DNA of 56,957 nt, taken from the NCBI GenBank assembly GCA_025463365.1, contig JAOBWM010000147.1, forward strand, positions 1-56,957. Reading direction: 5' to 3'. The translations under genes were made by a program, and so were the position numbers. The notes under the pieces were generated by a model that ran no database searches, was not told the DNA's origin, and worked only from the letters and a program-made list of their open reading frames with translations. This document shows positions 27,637-38,537 of the stretch, piece by piece (position 1 is the stretch's first letter; each line of letters starts with the position of its first letter). This DNA comes from Acidimicrobiales bacterium (GTDB lineage Bacteria > Actinomycetota > Acidimicrobiia > Acidimicrobiales > Iamiaceae).

Positions 27637-29343
27637 TCAGAACGGCCGGTAGACCCCGAGGATGGAGAACGCGATCGAGGCCACCGACCGGGTCCCGGGC
27701 CGGCCCCGCCATTCGGAGTCGGCCGCTGACCCGACTCCGTACCAAACGATGTCGTCGGCGCCGTCTCCGGAGTAGTCACCGGCCATCGGGAGGTAGTCGC
27801 CCTTCACCGTGACATCGACGGTCTTGTTGGCGAACGCCCCTTTCCTCCCCCACCGCACGCGGTCGGCTCCCGTCGCTGGGCCGTAGAAGAACACGTCGTC
27901 GGCTCCATTGCCGTCGAAGTCCCCGGCGAAGGGGCGGTAGAACCCGTTGACCGAATCGCCGGCATGGACGAACGAGCGCATCCCGACCGTGCCCCGCCAC
28001 CGCGAGTCCGGCAGGTAGCCGCGTCCGTACCACTCGATGTCGGTGGCGCCGTTGCCGTCGAAGTCGCCCGACACCGGCTGGTACACGCCCGACACCTGCA
28101 CGGTCGTGGTCACTGGCGCGGAGCCGTCGGTCGAGCCCCACTGGATGCGGTCCGGCAACGGCCCCGGGCCGTAGAAGAAGCGGTCGTCGGCCCCGTTGCC
28201 GTCGAAGTCCCCGACGAAGGGGCGGTAGGTCCCGTCCGCCCTCTGGCGCGTCGACACATAGCTCCTCGTGCCGGGCGTGAAGGACCACAGGTAGTCCGAG
28301 GCGGTGCCCCGGCCGTACCAGAACACGTCGGTCGTGCCGTTGCCGTCGAAGTCCCCGGCAAGGGGGGTGTAGTCACCGGCGATCGAGACCTTCGACGTCG
28401 CCACCGGTGCCGAGGTGCCCGACGGCGACCCCCACTGGATCTTGTCCGCCGCCGCGCCGACCCCGTAGAAGAACAGGTCTGAGAAGCCGTCGCCGTCGAA
28501 GTCGGCAGGAGTCCCGATGGGCGCGGTGGTGATCGGAACTCGGGTCGAGCCCGGCGACCACCACGACGTGGTCTGCTCGGCCCCGGCCCAACTGAGGCTG
28601 AAGTGGACGTGGTCGGTGTGGGGGTTCGGGCCCGTGTAGGCCTGCCACCCCGCGAGCGGCTCGTAGGACTTCCAGATCCGGTGGTTGAAGATCACGTACA
28701 TGATCCCGAGCCGCCGAGCGTTGGCCCAGAGGTGGCCGTGCGAATCGGTGTCGAGCAGCCAGGCCAGCAGCTGGTCGGCCATCGCCTTCTGCGTCGGGTC
28801 CGTGGCGCTGACCTTCCAGTCGAAGGCCCGACCCTCCTTGTGCTCGCTGGTGCCCCCGATCGAACACTGGCGGGTGATGCCGAGGTCGCCCGTCTGCGGA
28901 TAGGCGCGGAGGAGCAGGTTGCGCAGCGCGATCGCCCCCGGCTTGGCGTAGGGGCTGCAGGTGGACTGCCCCACATAGGGGGACAGATCGTCGATCCCGA
29001 ACCCGAAGCTCGGGCTGGCCGGCGGGACCGACCGGGACGACCCGCCCGGCCGGGACGACGGGAGCGGCAGGCCGGTCGGGTCGTTGGCGACGTCGGGTCC
29101 CCCCTCCTCGACGGGTGCCGGCGGCGGCGCGATGCGGCCGTTCGGGCGGGCGCCGGCGGACGGGGCCGCGAAGGTGCTGAAGGCCACCGTTGCTACGAGC
29201 GTCGCGATGGCCGGCCGGCAGTGGCCGCGGGGCCGTGGCGCTCCGGCGGTTCGGATCGGACCCGCCCCCCGCACAGATCCAGGGCGGGCCGCCTCCCCGG
29301 ATCGTCGCGTGCACATCAAGCTCGTGGTCGCTCCGAAGCTCAC
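27637..29343 (-). CDS. secreted M15-like domain with six FG-GAP repeats
   Basis: This 568-residue exported protein has a signal peptide ending near APSAGA (about residue 64). Residues of about 110-270 form an M15/VldE-like domain whose likely metal ligands are in SEHKEGRAFDW and HTDHVHFSLSW. It is related to D,D-/L,D-carboxypeptidase-like folds, though many family members are of unproven activity. Six FG-GAP blade repeats follow, each with the calcium loop D-F-D-G-N/D-G and a Y-G pair. The last two (DYSGDGADD) are slightly divergent. This suggests a surface protein that binds or trims peptidoglycan. A later start at Met10 (29316) is possible. Confidence 0.85.
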   Translation of the reverse strand: MSFGATTSLMCTRRSGEAARPGSVRGAGPIRTAGAPRPRGHCRPAIATLVATVAFSTFAAPSAGARPNGRIAPPPAPVEEGGPDVANDPTGLPLPSSRPGGSSRSVPPASPSFGFGIDDLSPYVGQSTCSPYAKPGAIALRNLLLRAYPQTGDLGITRQCSIGGTSEHKEGRAFDWKVSATDPTQKAMADQLLAWLLDTDSHGHLWANARRLGIMYVIFNHRIWKSYEPLAGWQAYTGPNPHTDHVHFSLSWAGAEQTTSWWSPGSTRVPITTAPIGTPADFDGDGFSDLFFYGVGAAADKIQWGSPSGTSAPVATSKVSIAGDYTPLAGDFDGNGTTDVFWYGRGTASDYLWSFTPGTRSYVSTRQRADGTYRPFVGDFDGNGADDRFFYGPGPLPDRIQWGSTDGSAPVTTTVQVSGVYQPVSGDFDGNGATDIEWYGRGYLPDSRWRGTVGMRSFVHAGDSVNGFYRPFAGDFDGNGADDVFFYGPATGADRVRWGRKGAFANKTVDVTVKGDYLPMAGDYSGDGADDIVWYGVGSAADSEWRGRPGTRSVASIAFSILGVYRPF

Positions 29344-29413
29344 CCATCCTCCTGGGGAATCGCAAGCCCGCTCGAAACCTTGGCGACCCTACCGTCGGCT
29401 CACGTCTCGATGA

Positions 29414-31351
29414 TCAGGCGTCGCCGAGGGCGTAGATGGCACCTCCGCGGGCACCTACGAAGATCTTCCCCTGGAAGACCGTGGGGGTGCTCTCGATGCA
29501 GCCGTCGAGCTGCACCGACCAGAGCTCGGGCGGGTCGATCTTCGGGTCGGACACGTCGTAGGCGTGGAGCACGCCCGAGCAGTCGCCCTGGAGCAGCACG
29601 TCGTCGACGACGACGGGGCTCTGCCAGGTGGGACCGGGCAGCTTCTTCTCCCAGAGGATCTTCCCGGTCTTCTGGGAGACGGCGAGGATCCGGCCGTGGT
29701 TCGTGTCGGCGTAGACCACGCCCTTGTAGATCGCCGGCGTGCCCCAGATGCCGTAGCAGGACGACTCCGTGCAGACGCTGTTGGGCCCGCCGCCCTCGGG
29801 GTCCTGGATCGACCACACCACCGGGGCATCGGGCTTGCGGGGATCGATCTTCATCAGCTGCCCGATCTCATCGTCGCGGGCGAAGCTGGAACTGCGCTCG
29901 CGCTCGGTCGCGACGTAGAGGAAGCCCTGCTTGTCGATGACGACGGACGCATCGGTGTCGTCACCGGTCCAGAACCGGAACGTGCGCTTCACGCTCGACG
30001 GGTCCTCCTTCAGGTGGGAGATGTCCCAGCCCTGGAGCAGGCCGCCGGAGTTCGAGAAGTAGACGGTGTTGCCGGAGATGGCCACCGAGTTCTCGATGGA
30101 AACGTCGTTGACCCGGGCGCCGGAGCCAGCGAGGTCCGACAGCTCTTGATCGTCCCAGCCGGGGGCGTGGAAGACGAGCTTCGGGTCGACGCTGACCTTG
30201 CCGTCCGCGCCCATCTTCCGGTTCAGCTTGAGGATGTGGAACTGGCCGTTCTCGCCGCCCTCGAAGAGGTAGTCGTCGAGCACGAGCGACGAGCCGTCCC
30301 AGTCGTCGTTCCACTTCACCGGCGACACGTCGTCGGCGGTCATGGTGAACAGCGACTCGGGCTTCTTGTCGCCACGATCGAGGGCCAGGATGTGGAAGTC
30401 GGCCCGGCTGCCCGTGTACAGCAACGGGAACCCGTCGGGGTCACGGGTGACCGAGCCCTTGACGATGTCACCGATGTCGTAGTCGTCGAGCAGGGTCTCA
30501 CCAGTCTCGGCGTCGAGGAAGTGGACGTGCTTGTCGTAGGCGCCGAGCGACACCCACGTCTTGCCGTCCTGCTTCCACACCGACGGCTGCCCGGTCCAGC
30601 CGCTGCCACACCACGAGTGAGGGGTGGTGCCGACGGGGGAGCTGCCGCACCAGCCACCGCTCTTGGGCTGCTTCCACAGGATCGTCGGGTGCTTGGGCAC
30701 CGGACCGAGGCCGTAGTAGCTCCGCGTCGGATTGCCTCTGAACGTGATCTGGCCGAGGACCTTGCTGCTCCACGGCTGGCCCGACGTCTTCGGGTCGACC
30801 CAGCCGTCGTAGGGCTTGGACGGCTCGGCGGCCAGCCCCTTGCCCGAGCCGCCTGCGAGGGTTGGCGCCACCGCACCGCGGTCGCGGCTCGTCGTGGTTG
30901 CGGCCCCGTCCGAGCCCTTGGTCGCCGAGTCGGAGCTGCCACCCGTGATCGCCGAGCAGCCCCAGGCGAGGAGCAGGACGACCGCGGCCGTGCCGCCACC
31001 GGCGACGATGCGGTTGCGGCGGATCTGCTGTTGGCGGGCCAGCCGCTGCTTGTCTCGACGGCTCGCCTCGGCCAGACCGGCCACGGTGCGCGACCGCTGG
31101 ACGCCGACGCCGACGCCGGTGTCGGGCCGCCGGCCCACTGACGAGTCCGTCGCGTCTGTGGGGCGCGGCGGCCTCGGAGCGCGGGAGGCCGAGCCCGACG
31201 TCGGACCCTGCGCCGCGGTGGCCGCTCGGCGCGGTTGCGCGCCGGACCGGTCCGGGCCGGGGCGCGGTGGTCGACGGGGGCCCGACGGCGCCGACCCGGC
31301 AGGTCGGGGCGGGCGGCGCGGGCCCTCGCGAGGCTGGTCCGGGGAGCTCAT
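29414..31351 (-). CDS. membrane-anchored PQQ-type beta-propeller protein
   Basis: From ATG 31351 (MSSPDQPREG) it has 645 residues. Residues 1-110 are cytoplasmic, Arg/Pro-rich and disordered, ending in a basic RRDKQRLARQQQIRRNR. One membrane helix lies at about 115-133 (AAVVLLLAWGCS). The rest is extracellular: WVSLGAYDKHVHFLDAETGETL, VVYADTNHGRILAVSQKTGKILWEK and similar strands are PQQ/YVTN-like propeller blades. Cysteine pairs in GWCGSS/SWCGSG, CTESSC and GDCSG/DGCIES suggest disulfides. There are no dehydrogenase residues or haem motif, so the propeller probably binds protein or glycan. A longer start (31438) lacks support. Confidence 0.82.
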   Translation of the reverse strand: MSSPDQPREGPRRPPRPAGSAPSGPRRPPRPGPDRSGAQPRRAATAAQGPTSGSASRAPRPPRPTDATDSSVGRRPDTGVGVGVQRSRTVAGLAEASRRDKQRLARQQQIRRNRIVAGGGTAAVVLLLAWGCSAITGGSSDSATKGSDGAATTTSRDRGAVAPTLAGGSGKGLAAEPSKPYDGWVDPKTSGQPWSSKVLGQITFRGNPTRSYYGLGPVPKHPTILWKQPKSGGWCGSSPVGTTPHSWCGSGWTGQPSVWKQDGKTWVSLGAYDKHVHFLDAETGETLLDDYDIGDIVKGSVTRDPDGFPLLYTGSRADFHILALDRGDKKPESLFTMTADDVSPVKWNDDWDGSSLVLDDYLFEGGENGQFHILKLNRKMGADGKVSVDPKLVFHAPGWDDQELSDLAGSGARVNDVSIENSVAISGNTVYFSNSGGLLQGWDISHLKEDPSSVKRTFRFWTGDDTDASVVIDKQGFLYVATERERSSSFARDDEIGQLMKIDPRKPDAPVVWSIQDPEGGGPNSVCTESSCYGIWGTPAIYKGVVYADTNHGRILAVSQKTGKILWEKKLPGPTWQSPVVVDDVLLQGDCSGVLHAYDVSDPKIDPPELWSVQLDGCIESTPTVFQGKIFVGARGGAIYALGDA

Positions 31352-31804
31352 GGAGTCGGGTGTTCCTCTCGGGCGCCGAAGCGCCGTGCCCGCGCATGCG
31401 TGCGCTCGGCTCAGCGTAGGAACCATGGCGGGGCCCAACGTGGCATCCGACCGGTCGCGTCGCCGCGATGGTCACGGGGAAGGGCGGGACCGGCGCGCAA
31501 CATCGAGGCGATGCGGAGGCCCCAGCACCATCTGCCCCCGCCCGGAAGCAGACAGTGCCTTTTGGGGCCTCCTGGCCGCTGGCTCGCCCGTGGGATGGAA
31601 CGGTCGGGCCAGCGGCTCGGATCGGCGCCCGCCCGGGCACCGGTCCGAGATCTTTGGTCATCGGGTCCGGAAGGCCCCGAGGGACCATGACATCCAGATG
31701 GTGACTCGTCAACTGTAGGCCTGACGACCCGCCAGTTCGGGAATCTTCGGCACCGGCCGATCGCGGCAGCCGATCCAGGCGCGCACCGCTGGTGACCGGG
31801 GCGA
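31352..31804. other. intergenic region upstream of the propeller gene
   Basis: This 453-bp gap lies between two minus-strand genes (clpB ends at 31805). On the minus strand a TTGACG occurs near 31700-31715, a possible -35, but no good -10 follows at the right distance. No coding frame with normal codon use, RNA gene or repeat was found. Confidence 0.4.
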
Positions 31805-34288
<2,484 letters not shown>

Positions 34289-34318
34289 GGGCACATCCTA
34301 TCGGCGCCTGTCACCAAA

Positions 34319-34339
34319 GTTGATGGTCAGGCGCTCAAG
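34319..34339 (-). promoter_or_regulatory. HAIR-like operator upstream of clpB
   Basis: Read on the minus strand it is CTTGAGC-N7-CATCAAC. The HspR consensus is CTTGAGT-N7-ACTCAAG; the first half matches 6 of 7 and the second only in TCAA. The same TTGA/TCAA spacing recurs at dnaK, which supports it as an HspR site. Confidence 0.5.
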
Positions 34340-34342
34340 TCT

Positions 34343-34939
34343 CTACCCGCTGGTGGGGCCTGAGCTGGTCGTCGTCGTGCTGGTCGTCGTCCCTCCACCT
34401 GGTGCCGCGCACGCCTCGGTGCCGACCTTGACGCCGATCCCGAAGCTGTCGAGGAACTTCTGGGGGAAGTCGGCGGGGTCGAGGTTGCTGAGATCGGAGA
34501 TCTGTCCGAGGGTGTCGATGACCTCCGACCGCACGTCGCGGAGGTCTTCGAACGCCTGCTTGACCCCCGCCGGCGCCGCCGCGATCACTGGCGCGAAGTC
34601 GAGGGTGCGGTAGACGGAGATGAACGCGGATGTGCCCGTGCCACCAGGGGACAGGTCGGCCTTGGCGGTCTGGCGGGCCAGCTCGGCGCACAACGGCGCG
34701 TAGTCGCCGGGCGGCAGCTTGGCGGGCACCTTGATGCTCTTGGCGAAGTCGGCAGGGACCGTGGGGGCCACCGTGGTGGTGGATCGCGCCGACGGCTCGT
34801 CGGTGGATCCGCCGCCGTTTCGGGTGGCCACGAGCACGACGACCACCAAGATCACCCCGAGACCGCAGCCCAGCGCGATGGCGGCGGCGGGCCGGCGGCG
34901 CGGAGCAGGGCGGGAACGGGGCCGGCGGGGCTCGGTCAC
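34343..34939 (-). CDS. single-pass membrane protein with Thr-rich tail, unknown function
   Basis: This 198-residue protein has a short basic N-terminus ([16 protein letters not shown]), one membrane helix at about 18-40 ([20 protein letters not shown]) and an extracytoplasmic helical domain. It ends in a [10 protein letters not shown] tail. Two cysteines (in LCAEL and TEACAA) could form a disulfide. The GTG start overlaps the stop of the upstream GT-C-like gene by four bases (GTGA), so the two are translationally coupled and may form a complex. No family was recognised. Confidence 0.75.
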   Translation of the reverse strand: MTEPRRPRSRPAPRRRPAAAIALGCGLGVILVVVVLVATRNGGGSTDEPSARSTTTVAPTVPADFAKSIKVPAKLPPGDYAPLCAELARQTAKADLSPGGTGTSAFISVYRTLDFAPVIAAAPAGVKQAFEDLRDVRSEVIDTLGQISDLSNLDPADFPQKFLDSFGIGVKVGTEACAAPGGGTTTSTTTTSSGPTSG

Positions 34940-36648
34940 CCGTCCCCCTGGAGCAGGTAGACCCGGATCACGTTCACCGCACCATCCTGGCGGTTCACCT
35001 GGAAGCGCTGGCGGGCGAGGAGCTTCGTGCCCTCCGGATAGCTCGTCGAGGCCTCGGCGGTCACCAGCAAGGTCCCGTCGACCTTCTGCCCCTTGTGGTA
35101 GCCGCGGTGGTCGGCGTAGGCACGCGAGAACGGGCCGATGTCGACCTTGAGGTCGTCGCCCCGGTAGTCGAGCGCGTGCACCAGGGCCGGGCCCACCGAG
35201 ACCACCACCGAGCCGCCGGCGAAGGTCACCCGGTAGCGGCCCTTGGGCAACATGTGCTTCACGCGCTCGACGAGCGCGGTCGTGTCGGGCGCGGTGCGGC
35301 CGTCACGATCGGTCTGGAGGTCGACGCTGCCCACCACCCCGGACGCAGCGAGCGCCAGGGCGAGGCCGCAGAGCGCGATCGCAGGCACGTCGAGGAACTG
35401 GCGCCAGGCCGGCTTGAGCGCCTGCCACAGCAGCCAGGCCAGCGTGACCCAGACGAAGGCGCTCACCGTCCACATCCACCGCAGGTTCGATGCCTGGATG
35501 CCAGCGCCGACGGGCAGCTTCACCGAGCTGTAGGCGCCGGCCACCGCCGCCACCAGCGCGATGGCCGCCATGGCCGCAAGGTCGGTGCGCTTGCGCCAGG
35601 CGAAGTAGGCACCGAGCCCGGCCACCGCGGCCAGCACGAGGTAGCCGCTGACGAGCTCGCGGGTGTCGGGCGTGTGGAGGTAGCCGAGCGGCCCGAAGCG
35701 TCGGGAGAACATCGGCCACGGCGCCAGCGCCTCGGCGAGCCGTTTGGCCGCGAAGCCGAGGCCCTCGCTCGCGGTGCGCTTGCCCGTGAAGGTGCGGAAG
35801 ATGGCGGTCAGGTTGTGGTCGCCGAAGGCTTCGTCGAACAGCACCGGGAACCACAGCACCACGCCCATGATCCCGCCGACGCGCAGGCTGCGCTTGAGCC
35901 ACTCGTTCGAGCGCGAGCGCTTCCAGACCTGACGGCTCCACCACAGCCCGGCAGCGATCGCCATGAGGACGACCGGCGTGCCCGTTCCGAGGTAGGTGAG
36001 GTGGTCCTGCAGGGCGAAGGTGCCGGCGAAGACGAAGGCCGGGATCGCGCGCAGATCACCGGCCAGCACCGACCACGCGAGGAACAGCAGGAGCAGCGCC
36101 ATGACGGCGCCGACGTTGGACGAGACGGGGTCGTGGAGGAGGTTGCCGCCGAGCGACCGGGCCATGGCCACGGTGCCCAGCGCCGCGAGGGTCATCAGCC
36201 CCAGGCCGCCGCGGCGGAACGCCGCCCAGGCGATGCCGGCCATGGCCGCCGCGTTGATGGCGGCCGCCCCGACGGCCAGGCCGACGATCGGGCCGAGCAC
36301 GGCCACGAACGGGGCCACCAGGTAGAACTCGATGGGGCCTGGGTGGCTGGTGGCGATGCCGCTGCCGAAGTTCTCACCGGTGGTGGGCTGCCCGATGAGC
36401 GGGAAGTGCGCGGTCAACACGTCGTGCACCCGCAGGCCGATGAGCGCGTTGTCGCCGGCGGGCCGCCATCCCTGCATGAGCACGATGACCGCGCTCAGGA
36501 TCGGCAGGAGTCCGAGGCCGACGAGGATGGCGGCGTACGCGGTCTGCTGGGCCGCAGGCAGATCTCGCACGGTGTGTGGTGTCGACGGTCGGAGGGTGCG
36601 AACCCACCCGCGCCAGCCTGACGCGGGAGCAGGTGCGGACCGCGTCAC
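34936..36648 (-). CDS. polytopic membrane protein, putative GT-C-type glycosyltransferase
   Basis: This 570-residue protein has about eleven to twelve membrane helices and a C-terminal soluble domain of about 130 residues (from DLQTDRDGRTAPD). The first extracellular loop, GDNALIGLRVHDVLTAHFPL followed by T-T-G-x-N-F and S-H-P-G-P-I-E-F, has Asp and His residues placed like the catalytic loop of GT-C enzymes that use lipid-linked sugars. The same loop pattern recurs in the protein at 44743-46911, so they are paralogs. No DxD or oligosaccharyltransferase name can be assigned. The start is GTG 36648, with GAAGG upstream; the longer frame is rejected because it reads through Arg/Gly-rich non-coding sequence. 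Confidence 0.78.
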   Translation of the reverse strand: MTRSAPAPASGWRGWVRTLRPSTPHTVRDLPAAQQTAYAAILVGLGLLPILSAVIVLMQGWRPAGDNALIGLRVHDVLTAHFPLIGQPTTGENFGSGIATSHPGPIEFYLVAPFVAVLGPIVGLAVGAAAINAAAMAGIAWAAFRRGGLGLMTLAALGTVAMARSLGGNLLHDPVSSNVGAVMALLLLFLAWSVLAGDLRAIPAFVFAGTFALQDHLTYLGTGTPVVLMAIAAGLWWSRQVWKRSRSNEWLKRSLRVGGIMGVVLWFPVLFDEAFGDHNLTAIFRTFTGKRTASEGLGFAAKRLAEALAPWPMFSRRFGPLGYLHTPDTRELVSGYLVLAAVAGLGAYFAWRKRTDLAAMAAIALVAAVAGAYSSVKLPVGAGIQASNLRWMWTVSAFVWVTLAWLLWQALKPAWRQFLDVPAIALCGLALALAASGVVGSVDLQTDRDGRTAPDTTALVERVKHMLPKGRYRVTFAGGSVVVSVGPALVHALDYRGDDLKVDIGPFSRAYADHRGYHKGQKVDGTLLVTAEASTSYPEGTKLLARQRFQVNRQDGAVNVIRVYLLQGDG

Positions 36649-37216
36649 CGGCCGCCCTTCTCCGTCCCGGCCGCCGCCCCGCGCCCGCTCGGCGGAGCCG
36701 TCGGATGGTGGGCGACCACCGCCCGAGGACGCCGGATCGCCCGGCAGGGTGCGACTGGGGACGGTGGGGACCCGACCGACGGGGGAGGCCACCTCAGCGA
36801 CCGGCCGATCGAACCCGAGGCGGCGGCTTCCCGACGTGGCGGCGCGTCCCGTGCGGCATGCCACCGACCGGCGGGTTCCACCGGCGCACCGGGGCAAGAG
36901 GGCCACAACGGGCCGGAGACGGGTCCTGGGCCACCGGCGCACACTAGTGGTCACCGGTCGGCGCATCGCTCCCGTCGTCGACGGCCGGCGGTCTCCACGC
37001 GGCGCGGCGTGGAGATGGGGTCCCATCCCACCGCGGCGTCTCGGGTCCTGGTCGGGGGTACGGTCACACGAAGTGGTGATGTCCTGGTGAGAGGCGCCCG
37101 CGGACGAGGATCGCCCCGCGGCCTAGAGTGGTGCCCCACCCCCTACCGGCACACGCAAGACGTACAACCAGTTGATCGGCAGCCGCCTGGCGCCGGCAGG
37201 CACAGGAGAGAGCACC
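36649..37216. other. long divergent intergenic region
   Basis: This 568-bp region lies between two divergent genes. A perfect 9-bp hairpin TCTCCACGC-GGCGCG-GCGTGGAGA spans 36992-37015, followed by a short dyad GATGGG-GT-CCCATC. TAGAGT at 37124-37129, with CGGACG 17 bp upstream, is a weak candidate promoter for the plus-strand gene. AGGAGAGAG at about 37205 is its ribosome-binding site. No gene is supported, though the length is unusual for this compact window. Confidence 0.5.
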
Positions 37217-38017
37217 TTGGTCGACGGCGACGGAGTGGACAAGGACGCCATCTGGACGGCGGGCGCGGATGAGGACGACGACGTCGACGCCCCGGCGGTC
37301 GCGCCCGACGAGGTCGGGACTGACGCCGAGGCCGATGCCGATGCCGATGCCGACGAGGAGGGCACGCCCCCGTCGTCGTGGAACGACGAAGACGACGCCC
37401 CACCGAACCGCACGGTGCTCATCGCTCAGATCAGCCTCGTGGTGCTCGTGCTGATCGGCGTGGGCGTCATCCTCGCCGTGAAGAGCAACAACAACGACAA
37501 GCCCACCGGCAAGTCGTCGCTCAGCTCCGATGGTTCCAAGACCTCCGACGGCGGTACCGGCAACACGGGGGGCAAGCCGAAGAAGGCCGCCTGGCCGCCC
37601 ACCGTCACCAATCGCCCGGTCACCCTCGGCAAGCGCAACGAGAAGGCGCCCGCCGTGAAGTCCACCGCCAAGCCCGGCGTGTACGTGTGGATCGACTACG
37701 ACGGCTGGCACATGTGGGTCGTCGGCGGCGCCGGCATGCCGAGCTCGATCACGGGCTCGATCATCAGCAGCGACGTCTTCGCCCGCGCCGACGTTGCCAC
37801 CCCTGGCGACGGCACCACGAAGCTCAACGGCAAGCAGGTCACCTTCGACGTGCCCACCGACAAGCCGATCACCGGCGTGGACTTCAACCCGGGCTTCTAC
37901 GCCAAGCAGCTCGTGTTCGACATCGAGGGCGACGCCGGCCCGCTCGACTCCAAGCTCATCCACCTCGGCGGCAAGGCAGTCGCCGCGCCCTTCCCGCTCA
38001 CCGTCTCCAAGGCCTGA
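37217..38017 (+). CDS. single-pass membrane protein with acidic cytoplasmic leader, unknown function
   Basis: From TTG 37217 the protein has 266 residues; AGGAG lies 8 bp upstream of this TTG, which decides the start over TTG 37172. Residues 1-65 are strongly acidic (EDDD, then alternating Asp-Ala, encoded by GATGCC repeats). One membrane helix lies at about 70-90 (LVVLVLIGVGVILAV). A Ser/Gly/Thr linker leads to a beta-rich outer domain of about 130 residues with WIDYDGWHMWVVGG and VTFDVPTDKPITGVDF. No family was recognised. It converges on hspR. Confidence 0.78.
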   Translation: MVDGDGVDKDAIWTAGADEDDDVDAPAVAPDEVGTDAEADADADADEEGTPPSSWNDEDDAPPNRTVLIAQISLVVLVLIGVGVILAVKSNNNDKPTGKSSLSSDGSKTSDGGTGNTGGKPKKAAWPPTVTNRPVTLGKRNEKAPAVKSTAKPGVYVWIDYDGWHMWVVGGAGMPSSITGSIISSDVFARADVATPGDGTTKLNGKQVTFDVPTDKPITGVDFNPGFYAKQLVFDIEGDAGPLDSKLIHLGGKAVAAPFPLTVSKA

Positions 38018-38025
38018 TCCGTCTG

Positions 38026-38059
38026 CAGGGTCCCGTCGGCGGCCGCCGGCGGGACCCTG
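38026..38059. terminator. long perfect hairpin between convergent genes
   Basis: CAGGGTCCCG (38026-38035) pairs with CGGGACCCTG (38050-38059). The inner CGGCGGCCGCCG is itself a palindrome, giving a 16-bp stem apart from one T/G mismatch pair. It lies just after the plus-strand gene and before the hspR end, as expected for a bidirectional terminator. Confidence 0.7.
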
Positions 38060-38156
38060 GCGACGGTCGTCGCCCAGCGGTCATCGGCGTTGGCGTTGGC
38101 GTTGGCGTGGCCCGGTCTCGTCGGCCTCGGAGCGGGGCCGCCGGAAGACCGCTGGA

Positions 38157-38537
38157 TCAGCGGCGGCGGCGACCCTCGAAGAGCACGACGGACTGGCTCA
38201 CGGGCACCAGGTCGTACCGGTTGCGGCGCTCGACCTCGGCGACCGCATCCTCCGCAGCGCTGCGGGTGCGAGCCAGCTCGGCGCGCAGGTGGCGGTTCTC
38301 GTCCTCGAGCTGGAGGACGCGCTGGACGCCGGCGAGGTTCAGGCCGTCGTTGGTGAGGTCCTGGATGCGGCGGAGGAGGTCGATGTCGGCGTCGCTGTAG
38401 CGACGGCTGCCGCCCGAGGTGCGAGCCGGATCGACCAATCCCTTGCGCTCGTAGATGCGGAGGGTCTGCGGGTGGACGCCCGCGAGCTCGGCGGCCACGG
38501 AGATGACGTAGACGGCGTGCTGGGGTGAGCGGGTCAT
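38157..38537 (-). CDS. hspR: MerR-family heat-shock repressor HspR
   Basis: This 126-residue repressor controls the dnaK operon and clpB in actinobacteria, using DnaK as co-repressor. The N-terminal winged helix-turn-helix is VISVAAELAGVHPQTLRIYERKG, followed by SGGSRRYSDADIDLL and a coiled-coil helix (QLEDENRHLRAEL). The C-terminal tail ends VVLFEGRRRR. Its ATG overlaps the dnaJ stop (ATGA), so it is the last gene of dnaK-grpE-dnaJ-hspR and autoregulated through the dnaK promoter. Confidence 0.95.
   Translation of the reverse strand: MTRSPQHAVYVISVAAELAGVHPQTLRIYERKGLVDPARTSGGSRRYSDADIDLLRRIQDLTNDGLNLAGVQRVLQLEDENRHLRAELARTRSAAEDAVAEVERRNRYDLVPVSQSVVLFEGRRRR

Noticed and set aside
31352-31804. 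Small genes in the gap upstream of the propeller gene
   Set aside because: Frames of 78 to 143 codons exist on both strands but lack ribosome-binding sites, homology or normal third-position GC.
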